From Acidobacteriota bacterium (lineage in GTDB: Bacteria > Acidobacteriota > Terriglobia > Acidiferrales > UBA7541), in contig PMTV01000029.1 of the NCBI GenBank assembly GCA_003167215.1, positions 124,001 through 188,000 of the forward strand: a stretch of 64,000 nucleotides of DNA. Reading direction: 5' to 3'. The position numbers and the translations under genes were made by a program. The notes under the pieces were generated by a model that worked only from the letters and a program-made list of their open reading frames with translations, did no database searches and was not told the origin of the DNA. Position 1 is the first letter of the stretch. Every line of letters starts with the position of its first letter. Positions 56,986 through 64,000 of the stretch are shown in pieces.

Positions 56986-58584
56986 ATGAGCAATCCGCTG
57001 TTCAAGAAGAAGCCGATGGATTGGCTGCTGAACGAAGCCAAGGCCACGGGCGAGCATACACTGAAGCGGACGTTGGGTCCGGTTTCTCTGACGGCCTTGG
57101 GAGTGGGCGCAGTTATCGGCGCGGGAATTTTCGTACTTTCCGGCCTCGGCGCGCATTATGCCGGCCCGGGCCTGATGCTGTCCTTCGTCATCTCCGGCCT
57201 GGGTTGTGCCTTTGCGGGGCTTTGCTATGCTGAATTCGCGGCCTTGATTCCTCTTGCTGGCAGCGCATACACCTATGCCTATGCGGCACTCGGCGAATTA
57301 ATCGCGTGGATTATAGGTTGGGATTTGACGCTGGAATATGCGATGGGGGCCAGCACGGTTTCGTCGGGCTGGTCGAATCACTTCATCGAGTTTCTCCAAA
57401 TTTTTCATCTAAAGATGCCGCTGTGGCTGGCTTACGACCACTGGACGGCGCTGGTCACTGCGGAAAATGTTATCGCGCGGCAAATGGCACACGTTTCGGA
57501 TCCTTCCCTGGCGGTGGGCAGCCAGTCCTTCCTAATGCGAGTTGGTGACATCATCACGGCGCAGTCTCCAGAATTGCTCCAGCGCGCCCACGATATGGTG
57601 GCGGCGCCCACGGTGTTTGGTGTCGAGATCGGATTCAATCTTCCGGCATTTTTGATCGCTCTGGTCATCACCGCCGTCTTGGTAATCGGGATTAAAGAGA
57701 GCGCCAACTTCAACGCCACGATCGTCATCGTCAAGGTCGGCGTCGTGCTGTTCGTAATTCTTCTTGGAATGCATTACGTGAGTTCCTCGAACTGGGGACA
57801 CGATTGGGGCAGTTTTGCGCCCATGGGATTCAGCGGAATTGGCCGGGGAGCAGCCTACATATTTTTTGCCTACATCGGTTTCGACGCGGTGTCTACCACA
57901 GCGCAGGAAGCCAAGAACCCGCAGCGCGATCTCCCTATCGGCATTATCGCCTCGCTCATTATGTGCACCATCCTTTACATCCTGGTTGCTGCGGTGCTCA
58001 CCGGTATGGTGCCGTGGAAGGAGATTAATATCGAAGCGCCGCTGTCGGTCGCGTTTCTCGATCGCGGCTTGGTCAAGGCCTCCTATCTGATCACTGCTGG
58101 TGCCTTGGCCGGGCTTACGAGCGTGATGCTCGTCATGCTGCTGGGTCAGACTCGCGTGCTGTATTCCATGGCCAACGACGGTTTGCTGCCCCGCAAATTC
58201 TTCGCCGCGATTCATCCCAAATTTCGCACGCCCTACAAAAATACGATCCTGGTCGGCGTCATCGCGGCGGTCATCGGCAGCATTACTCCGATTAACATCA
58301 TCGGAGAGATGGTCAACATCGGCACGATCTTTGCTTTCATCATCGTCTGCATCTCGATCATGGTGCTGCGCAAAACGAATCCCGAGCAGGCTCGACCGTT
58401 CCGAACGCCGTGGGTGCCGCTCGTTCCGGTGCTCGGGATCCTCTTCAACGGCTACATGATGTACAAGCTGGGCTGGGTTAACTGGGCGCGTCTGATCATT
58501 TGGCTCGTGATTGGTCTGGTGGTCTATTTTGGGTATAGCCGGCACCACAGCCGGGTTCAAAAGAATGACCGGAGCGCGCTCTAG
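56986..58584 (+). CDS. APC-superfamily amino acid permease (CAT/cationic type)
   Basis: About 532 residues. The N-terminus has the CAT pattern (LKRTLGPVSLTALGVGAVIG, then GAGIFVLSG and LCYAEFAALIPLAGSAYTYA). About 12-14 membrane segments follow, with AYIFFAYIGFDAVSTTAQEA and PFRTPWVPLVPVLGILFNGY typical of the cationic amino acid transporter group. ATG 56986 is preceded by GAGGAGA. Substrate likely Lys/Arg or a broad range, by family only. Confidence 0.9.
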   Translation: MSNPLFKKKPMDWLLNEAKATGEHTLKRTLGPVSLTALGVGAVIGAGIFVLSGLGAHYAGPGLMLSFVISGLGCAFAGLCYAEFAALIPLAGSAYTYAYAALGELIAWIIGWDLTLEYAMGASTVSSGWSNHFIEFLQIFHLKMPLWLAYDHWTALVTAENVIARQMAHVSDPSLAVGSQSFLMRVGDIITAQSPELLQRAHDMVAAPTVFGVEIGFNLPAFLIALVITAVLVIGIKESANFNATIVIVKVGVVLFVILLGMHYVSSSNWGHDWGSFAPMGFSGIGRGAAYIFFAYIGFDAVSTTAQEAKNPQRDLPIGIIASLIMCTILYILVAAVLTGMVPWKEINIEAPLSVAFLDRGLVKASYLITAGALAGLTSVMLVMLLGQTRVLYSMANDGLLPRKFFAAIHPKFRTPYKNTILVGVIAAVIGSITPINIIGEMVNIGTIFAFIIVCISIMVLRKTNPEQARPFRTPWVPLVPVLGILFNGYMMYKLGWVNWARLIIWLVIGLVVYFGYSRHHSRVQKNDRSAL

Positions 58585-58733
58585 CTGTCTGATTGGGTTT
58601 CAATAATATTAGACCTGCGCGACCGGCGGCAGACGCTGACTCTGCACATTCCGGTCTTTATCTTTCGCCTGCCAAGATATACTACCTGTCTGGATCTCTA
58701 AACTTGGCCCCATTTTCTCCACGCCGTTTCATC

Positions 58734-60695
58734 GTGTCGTTCCGCAAGACTTCGCCGCTTGATCGGGTGGCTCTTGCGATTCTTCTTTTGGGAACAGCGG
58801 TTCGCGTGCTTGCCTCGCTGGGAACGCTTGTTCCGTATTCAGGAGTCCTGGGCTTCCTGAGCTTTTTGGCCATCATTTATCTGGTGATCCGTCTGATTCC
58901 GTGGTTTCGGACGCGGGTGATGTGGCCGCTGCGCAACCGGCTGATCGTGGCTTATGTTTTCATCGCCGTGGTCCCGGTCATTTTGCTCTTTTCCATGGCC
59001 GGGGTAGGGCTGTATGGCCTGTATTTGCAACTCGGCGCTCACCTTCTTCACGACGATTTGCAGGCGCGCATTAGCACGGTTGCGGCTGACGCAGACGCTT
59101 TTTCCGCGGCTGTGGAGCAGGAAGCGGCAAAAGGCGCCTCAACTCAGGATGAATCGATGCTGGCGAAACCGGATGTGGCGCGTTTGCTCGCCGCGGAACG
59201 GATAGAAAGTCCCGACCTGCGCGTCTATCTGAATCGCGGCACGCATTTGATCGAGAAGGGTGACGGTCACCGTTTCGCGGGCCTGGTGGAATGGGATCAG
59301 AAGTCGCTGATTGCTTGCGCACTCAAGCGCGAGGGTCCAGGCGGCCCAATGACAATTCTGGTGGTGGAACCGGTGAATTCCGCGTTTCTCGACAGGCTTT
59401 CTTCGAAACTTGGTCCCATTCAATTACTTTTTCTGCGCCTTGCGGGAGACAAGCCGAGTTCGCGCGCTACCTTTAATTTCAATGGACGCGAGTATATTCC
59501 AGGGGAGCAGGTGTCCAGCCGCCTCCGGGTTCTGCCTCCGCCCGCAAATTTTCTAGATGTGCCGGTGGCCGGCGCTTCGACAATCGAACTCACCCATATG
59601 GAGGCTGACAAAGATCAAGGCCCGGTGGCGATTTTCGCGTCATTTTCTCTTCGGCCCTCCGCCGTGAACCGGGAACTCTTTACCTCTGTGGGGCAGGTAG
59701 GGCCGTTGCTCGTAACCGCGCTGGTGGCTGCGGGAATAATTTTTCTGTTACTGGAAATCACCGCGCTGATAACGGGGGTAGTGCTGACGCGGACGATCAC
59801 AACGTCGATCGGCGATCTGTACGAAGCAACGCTTCACGTTCGGCGCGGAGATTTCAGCAAACGCGTTCGCGTTCGACAACGAGACCAACTCGGCGCGCTG
59901 GGCGAATCGTTCAATGAAATGACCAGCTCAATTTCGGAGCTGATCGAAGAGCAGCGCCAACGCCAGCGGCTTGAAAATGAAATATCTATCGCGCGCGAAG
60001 TGCAAGCGCAACTTTTTCCGCAATCGTTGCCCTCGCTTCCGGGGCTTCAATTGGGCGCGATCTGCCGCCCTGCGCGCGTGGTCAGCGGCGACTATTACGA
60101 TTTCATCAGGTTGGGTCCGAACCGGCTGGGTATCGCGCTGGCGGACATCAGCGGAAAAGGAATTTTTGCCGCTTTGTTGATGGCCAGCCTGCAAGCGGCG
60201 TTGCGCAGCACGGCGATGCTCGACGGCCAAGGCGGGACGTGCGATTTGGTGGCAAAGCTGAACCGGCACCTTTTCAGGAACACCTCTGACGATCGCTACG
60301 CCACATTTTTCTATGCCGTCTATGACGAGCAGGCGCGGACGTTGACCTACACCAACGCGGGGCACCTCGCCCCGTTTTTCGTTCACGACGGAAACGTCCA
60401 GGAGCTGGAAGAAGGTGGCACCGTGGTTGGACTCTTCGAGGAATTCCCATTTACGCAGGGAGTGATTAAAGTTGAGCCGGGCAGTCTGCTCGTGCTGTTC
60501 AGCGATGGGTTGACCGAGCCGGAGAACGTGTACGGCGAAGAGTTTGGGCGGCTGCGCGTGCGGGCTGAGATTCTTCGGCAGGCGAATCTTCCGCCGCAGC
60601 GGTTGGCGGAAAACCTAATCGCCGCAGCCGAACAATGGGCCGGAACACCGGAGCAGGCCGACGACATCACCGTGGTCGTCGCGCACATGGGATAG
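58734..60695 (+). CDS. Membrane HAMP-PP2C (RsbU/SpoIIE-type) phosphatase
   Basis: About 653 residues from GTG 58734; TTG 58704 and TTG 58593 are alternatives, since no clear SD exists. Three N-terminal membrane segments (about 10-105) precede an extracytoplasmic region of about 250 residues. A further membrane segment (LLVTALVAAGIIFLLLEITA), a HAMP linker and a cytosolic PP2C domain follow, with acidic motifs SGDYYDF, LADISGKGIF and LFSDGLTEPEN. It probably senses an external signal and dephosphorylates an anti-anti-sigma factor. No partner gene is adjacent. Confidence 0.87.
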   Translation: MSFRKTSPLDRVALAILLLGTAVRVLASLGTLVPYSGVLGFLSFLAIIYLVIRLIPWFRTRVMWPLRNRLIVAYVFIAVVPVILLFSMAGVGLYGLYLQLGAHLLHDDLQARISTVAADADAFSAAVEQEAAKGASTQDESMLAKPDVARLLAAERIESPDLRVYLNRGTHLIEKGDGHRFAGLVEWDQKSLIACALKREGPGGPMTILVVEPVNSAFLDRLSSKLGPIQLLFLRLAGDKPSSRATFNFNGREYIPGEQVSSRLRVLPPPANFLDVPVAGASTIELTHMEADKDQGPVAIFASFSLRPSAVNRELFTSVGQVGPLLVTALVAAGIIFLLLEITALITGVVLTRTITTSIGDLYEATLHVRRGDFSKRVRVRQRDQLGALGESFNEMTSSISELIEEQRQRQRLENEISIAREVQAQLFPQSLPSLPGLQLGAICRPARVVSGDYYDFIRLGPNRLGIALADISGKGIFAALLMASLQAALRSTAMLDGQGGTCDLVAKLNRHLFRNTSDDRYATFFYAVYDEQARTLTYTNAGHLAPFFVHDGNVQELEEGGTVVGLFEEFPFTQGVIKVEPGSLLVLFSDGLTEPENVYGEEFGRLRVRAEILRQANLPPQRLAENLIAAAEQWAGTPEQADDITVVVAHMG

Positions 60696-60750
60696 CGTGC
60701 GCGGGAGAGATTTTTATTATACTGGCAGGTCAGCGAAAGGCAGGTAGAGT

Positions 60751-61494
60751 TTGCCTCTAAACGAACGAACGGCTCTCATCACCGGCGGCAGCCGGGGAAT
60801 TGGAAAGGGGATAGCGCTGGGGCTCGCGCGCGAAGGCGTGCGCATCGCTATTTCGTATCGTTCGAACAAAACTGCAGCGCAGAATACTTTGCGCCAATTG
60901 CAGGAACGGGGCGCGGAATGTTTTGCCATCGAAGCCGATGCAGCGGATCCGGCGAAGGTCCAGTTTCTCGTGGACAAAGTTGTCGAGCGTTTCGGCCGGT
61001 TGGATATTTTGGTTAACAACGTGGGGGAATTTAATTGGAAACCGGTGGCGGAAACATCGGTGCAGGAGTGGAAGGACGTCTTCACCTCAAATCTCTTCAG
61101 TGTGTTCTACGCAAGCAAAGCGGCTCTGCCGGAGATGCGGCGCCATCACTGGGGACGCATTATCAACCTCGGTGCTTTGGGCGCGGAAAGAAGTTTTGGC
61201 CAGGGAACCATCTCCGCATACGCGGCGGCGAAAGCCGCGGTCGTTTCGTTTTCGCGATCGCTGGCAGTGGAGGAAGCCAAACACGGAATTACAGTGAATG
61301 TGATTAATCCCTCCAATATCGACGAGAGGGAACTGACCGCCGAAGAAGCCCGCCGCATGCACGATGCGCGCTCGCCGATAGGACGTCCACCCTCCGCTGA
61401 AGATGTCTCCACGGCTGTCAGATTCTTTGCTTCCGACGGTGCGGATTTCATCACAGGGCAGGTGTTGAATGTCAGCGGGGGTTGGATGCTGTAG
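60751..61494 (+). CDS. Short-chain dehydrogenase/reductase (FabG-like)
   Basis: The 247-residue classical SDR has a nucleotide motif TGGSRGIGKGIALGL, the structural motif NNVGEF (usual NNAG), and active-site Tyr-Lys YAAAK after a Gly/Ala loop. The C-terminal GQVLNVSGGWML is FabG-like. It starts with TTG 60751, with GGTAGAG upstream. Substrate unknown; acyl carrier or sugar reduction are both possible. Confidence 0.85.
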   Translation: MPLNERTALITGGSRGIGKGIALGLAREGVRIAISYRSNKTAAQNTLRQLQERGAECFAIEADAADPAKVQFLVDKVVERFGRLDILVNNVGEFNWKPVAETSVQEWKDVFTSNLFSVFYASKAALPEMRRHHWGRIINLGALGAERSFGQGTISAYAAAKAAVVSFSRSLAVEEAKHGITVNVINPSNIDERELTAEEARRMHDARSPIGRPPSAEDVSTAVRFFASDGADFITGQVLNVSGGWML

Positions 61495-61579
61495 CGCTGG
61501 CTGCGGAGTGTGTAGCGACTGTCTTCACGCCTGCATTCTCTGTTTTCCGGCGGGAGCTAAGCTCGACGGGTTCCAAACC

Positions 61580-63169
61580 ATGAAAATTCTGACGACAGCC
61601 GAAATGAGGGAAGTGGACCGTCTGACGACGGAGCGCTACGGTATTCCCAGCGTCGTCCTGATGGAGAATGCCGGAAGAAGCGTCGCGCAGTTCGTTCAGC
61701 GACGTTTTTCGGAATTGGGACCACGCACGATATTTGTTCTTTGCGGTAAGGGGAATAATGGCGGGGATGGCTTCGTGGTCGCGCGACAACTGCTTGAAAT
61801 GGGTGCCACGCCGGAAGTGATCCTGTTCTGCGATCCCAGAGAGATGAAAGGGGAGGCTCAGGATAATCTGCGGCGGTGGGAAAACGTTTCCGGTGAACTG
61901 CATGTGGTGCGAACTTCGGCCGAATTGGGCGAATGGAGGTCCAAGCTTCGCTCCTGCGACATTCTGATCGATGCGTTACTGGGAACGGGGGTGCGCGGTC
62001 CGGTGGAGGGGCTGCTACGCGATGTCATCGCGATTGTGAACGAACGCACCGCCGGTCCGGTCGTTGTAGCGGTCGATGTCCCTTCGGGATTGGACGCAGA
62101 TACAGGCGAGGTTCATGGCGGGGCGATCGTGGCGGACTATACCGTCACGTTCACCGCGCCTAAGCTGGGAATGTTTCAAGGCAAAGCCAGTGAAAATGTG
62201 GGCCAGTTAGTCGTCCGCGATATCGGTTCGCCGCCGGAATTAATTTCGAAGCTTGGTAGCGGGCGTCTGCACTGGGCTGAACCGAACGGATTCGAGCAAT
62301 TTGCGGTGCGCCGAAAACCGGACGGCAATAAGGGCGACTACGGACATGCGTTAATCGTTGCAGGGTCGGTAGGCAAGAGCGGAGCGGCGGTGCTGGCCTC
62401 CTGGGCGGCTTTACGCGCTGGTGCTGGACTGGTGACGGTGGCGACGCCTGAGCTGGTATTGCCAATCGTGGCCGCGCACACTCCAGAAATTATGACGGAG
62501 CCGCTAGCCTGCACCGATGCGGGATCTATTTCACTGCGCAGCCTGGAGGACGGCCGCTTCGGCGCAATACTAAAAGGAAAGCGCGCTTTGGCGATGGGCC
62601 CGGGACTTACTACGAATGAGGAGACTCAGAAATTTGTTCGTACAGCGATCGGCAAGCGGGGTTCTGTGCCGCTGATTCTTGATGCGGACGGATTGAATGC
62701 GTTCGCCGGACGCGCCGCGGAACTAAAGGGACCGGAGGGATTCATCGCCGTCACGCCGCATCCGGGAGAAATGGCGCGGCTCACTGGCTTGCAGACGGAG
62801 GAAGTTCAGGCGCGCCGTATGCAGCTAGCTCTCGAGTCTGCGAGAGCCTGGAACGCATATGTAGTCCTGAAAGGACACAACACAATCGTCGCCGCGCCGG
62901 ACGGAAGCGCTTTCGTAAACTCGACTGGCAATCCGGGAATGGGCACGGGTGGAACAGGCGATGTCTTGACCGGAATGCTCGCAGGTTTAACCGCGCAATT
63001 TGGAACCGACGATTGGGAGCGGGTTCTGGCATTTGGAGTTTATCTGCACGGTTTGGCTGGTGACATAGCCTATGCTGACTTCGGCGAAGCTCCTCTGATA
63101 GCGAGCGACTTGATCCGCGCGATTCCGCGGGCCTACCAACGATTTTATGCGGCGTCCGACCGTGGCTAG
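61580..63169 (+). CDS. nnr: Bifunctional NAD(P)HX epimerase/dehydratase
   Basis: About 529 residues from ATG 61580. The N-terminal YjeF epimerase domain has MENAGRSVAQFV, CGKGNNGGDGFVVARQL and DALLGTGVRGPV. The C-terminal ADP-dependent dehydratase has KGDYGHALIVAGSVGKSGAA, VLKGHNTIVAAPDGS and the nucleotide motif GTGGTGDVLTGMLAGL. It repairs hydrated NAD(P)H. tsaE overlaps its 3' end by 23 bp (8 bp if its GTG start is used). Confidence 0.94.
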   Translation: MKILTTAEMREVDRLTTERYGIPSVVLMENAGRSVAQFVQRRFSELGPRTIFVLCGKGNNGGDGFVVARQLLEMGATPEVILFCDPREMKGEAQDNLRRWENVSGELHVVRTSAELGEWRSKLRSCDILIDALLGTGVRGPVEGLLRDVIAIVNERTAGPVVVAVDVPSGLDADTGEVHGGAIVADYTVTFTAPKLGMFQGKASENVGQLVVRDIGSPPELISKLGSGRLHWAEPNGFEQFAVRRKPDGNKGDYGHALIVAGSVGKSGAAVLASWAALRAGAGLVTVATPELVLPIVAAHTPEIMTEPLACTDAGSISLRSLEDGRFGAILKGKRALAMGPGLTTNEETQKFVRTAIGKRGSVPLILDADGLNAFAGRAAELKGPEGFIAVTPHPGEMARLTGLQTEEVQARRMQLALESARAWNAYVVLKGHNTIVAAPDGSAFVNSTGNPGMGTGGTGDVLTGMLAGLTAQFGTDDWERVLAFGVYLHGLAGDIAYADFGEAPLIASDLIRAIPRAYQRFYAASDRG

Positions 63170-63605
63170 CACTGAACTGACGACACATTCCTCAGAGGAA
63201 ACCATAGCGCGGGGGCGGGAAATCGGAGCGCGGTTGAAACCGCGCGTGCTGGTCCTTCTGTCGGGAGATTTGGGCGCAGGCAAGACCACACTCACGAAGG
63301 GAATCGTCAGCGGAATCGGCGCCGCCTCTGAGGATGAAGTGACCAGCCCCACGTTTACGCTCGTTCACCGCTACGATCACGATGCGCGGGTATATCACGT
63401 GGATCTGTATCGCGTGTCCGGCCTGCACGATCTGGAGACGCTTGGGCTCGAAGACGTGTTTTCTGAAAATGCGGTGGTGATCGTTGAGTGGCCGGACAGG
63501 TTTAAGTTGCGAGTAAATTGGCCCATCGTGCGGATTCAACTTGAGCACGTTTCGGAGGATACGCGCAGAATTTCTATCGTGGATGACGACGGCGTGTTGC
63601 TTTAA
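63147..63605 (+). CDS. tsaE: tRNA t6A synthesis ATPase TsaE
   Basis: The 152-residue protein has the Walker A motif SGDLGAGKTTLTKG and the TsaE-specific VTSPTFTLVHRYDHD and VYHVDLYRV. It helps TsaB-TsaD form threonylcarbamoyl-A37 in tRNA. ATG 63147 is used; GTG 63162 is an alternative. nnr-tsaE adjacency is common. It is convergent with fabI. Confidence 0.93.
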   Translation: MRRPTVASTELTTHSSEETIARGREIGARLKPRVLVLLSGDLGAGKTTLTKGIVSGIGAASEDEVTSPTFTLVHRYDHDARVYHVDLYRVSGLHDLETLGLEDVFSENAVVIVEWPDRFKLRVNWPIVRIQLEHVSEDTRRISIVDDDGVLL

Positions 63606-63656
63606 CACGTTGTGCCAAGAACTGGCAAATTACATCTCGCGTTTTTCAATGTTTGT

Positions 63657-64000
63657 TCACAAACCCATAATCTGGAATCCCGCGTCTACGTAAAGAACGT
63701 TGCCGGTGACTCCACGGCCCAGATCGCTCGCGAGAAACACGGCGGTATCGGCGACTTCCGCCGGATCGGTGTTGCGGCGCAACGGTGCGTGCTGCTGAAC
63801 GAAATCGAGAACCTTGGAGAAGTCCTTAATTCCGCGTGCGGAAATGGTTTTGATGGGGCCGGCTGATATTGCATTGACGCGTATCTTGCTGGCTCCCAAT
63901 TCGCTCGCCAAATATTTCATGGACATTTCGAGTGCAGCTTTGGCTACACCCATCACGTTGTAATTGGTGACCACGCGCGTGGAGCCCAGATACGTGAGGG
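63657..64000 (-). CDS. fabI: Enoyl-ACP reductase (NADH), C-terminal part
   Basis: The gene is cut at the right window edge. The visible 114 residues include LTYLGSTRVVTNYNVMGVAK, which holds the FabI-type Tyr and Lys of the active site (Y-x6-K), then KIRVNAISAGPIKTISARGI and the C-terminal GNVLYVDAGFQIMGL. It reduces enoyl-ACP in fatty acid elongation. It reads toward tsaE with 51 bp between the stops. Confidence 0.94.
   Translation of the reverse strand, partial: LTYLGSTRVVTNYNVMGVAKAALEMSMKYLASELGASKIRVNAISAGPIKTISARGIKDFSKVLDFVQQHAPLRRNTDPAEVADTAVFLASDLGRGVTGNVLYVDAGFQIMGL

Noticed and set aside
57532-58560. Long antisense frame (342 codons) within the second permease
   Set aside because: Charged, low-complexity product rich in Asp/His/Arg, exactly antisense to a clear permease; a by-product of codon bias.
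63610-63630. Small TGCCA/TGGCA hairpin between tsaE and fabI
   Set aside because: Only five base pairs and no proper T-run, too weak to call a terminator.

Overview
The window looks like a chromosomal segment from a GC-rich, diderm member of the Acidobacteriota. This rests on content, not on a database search. Two adjacent secreted proteins (33110-35162) have the N-terminal signal plus VWFA layout that I know as the 'VWFA-related acidobacterial' family. There are Kdo (LPS) and type IV pilus genes, several secreted proteins typical of soil Acidobacteria, and frequent GTG/TTG starts with 4-base ATGA gene overlaps. No rRNA, CRISPR array or phage module is visible. One tRNA (Gly-CCC) is present.

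Layout. 1-3.8 kb: end of a DinB-like protein, hpt-deoC (nucleoside salvage) and a GAF-GAF-PP2C phosphatase. 3.9-6.8 kb (minus): xseB-ispA-tlyA-nadK. 7-11.2 kb: a CorC/HlyC-type membrane protein, two peptide-type ABC permeases, and a SAM hydroxide adenosyltransferase. 11.4-17.7 kb: S10 peptidase, LiaF/toast-rack-like protein, small FUSC protein, and secreted unknowns including a TonB-C protein. 17.8-21.1 kb: cysteine desulfurase plus mnmA (tRNA 2-thiouridine), then a DUF948/YtxH-like pair. 21.3-30.2 kb: uvrC, a TPR protein, and a tightly coupled minus-strand operon uvrA-TPR-two secreted helical proteins-SprT-like protease. 30.3-35.2 kb: GNAT, a secreted protein, deoB, and tandem VWFA proteins. 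35.3-44.2 kb: the Kdo/CTP locus kdsB-pyrG-[insert]-kdsA-kdsD-kdsC. 44.2-46.1 kb: tRNA-Gly and a UbiD-family decarboxylase. 46.1-51.7 kb: pilMNOPQ with promoter, long structured leader and terminator. 51.7-55.4 kb: Xaa-Pro peptidase-accB-accC-thiE. 55.4-64 kb: two APC permeases, a HAMP-PP2C phosphatase, an SDR, nnr, tsaE, and the C-terminal part of fabI.

Most interesting region. The expected pyrG-kdsA junction is broken by about 3.7 kb of lower-GC DNA. It holds a methyltransferase gene and a complete, passenger-carrying IS1595-type transposon (39187-41602). The element has near-perfect inverted ends sharing 20 identical bases (39190-39209 and 41580-41599) and an exact 8-bp target duplication (AGAAATGG, 39179-39186 and 41603-41610). 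It encodes an ISXO2/IS1595 transposase (minus) and, convergently, a protein that resembles proteasome/HslV-type Ntn hydrolases. Between them lie two mutually antisense small reading frames and a minus-strand intrinsic terminator. The inverted ends carry inward-facing TTGACA motifs, so the transposase promoter is probably built from the terminal repeat.

Other regulatory observations. A very strong intrinsic terminator after pilQ (51703-51740) lies inside the first codons of the downstream peptidase gene. The pilM leader is about 180 nt and can fold into several hairpins. pyrG has a near-consensus promoter. uvrA and the TonB-C gene have -10 boxes so close to the start codon that their mRNAs would be nearly leaderless. 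One VWFA gene may use an ATT start codon.
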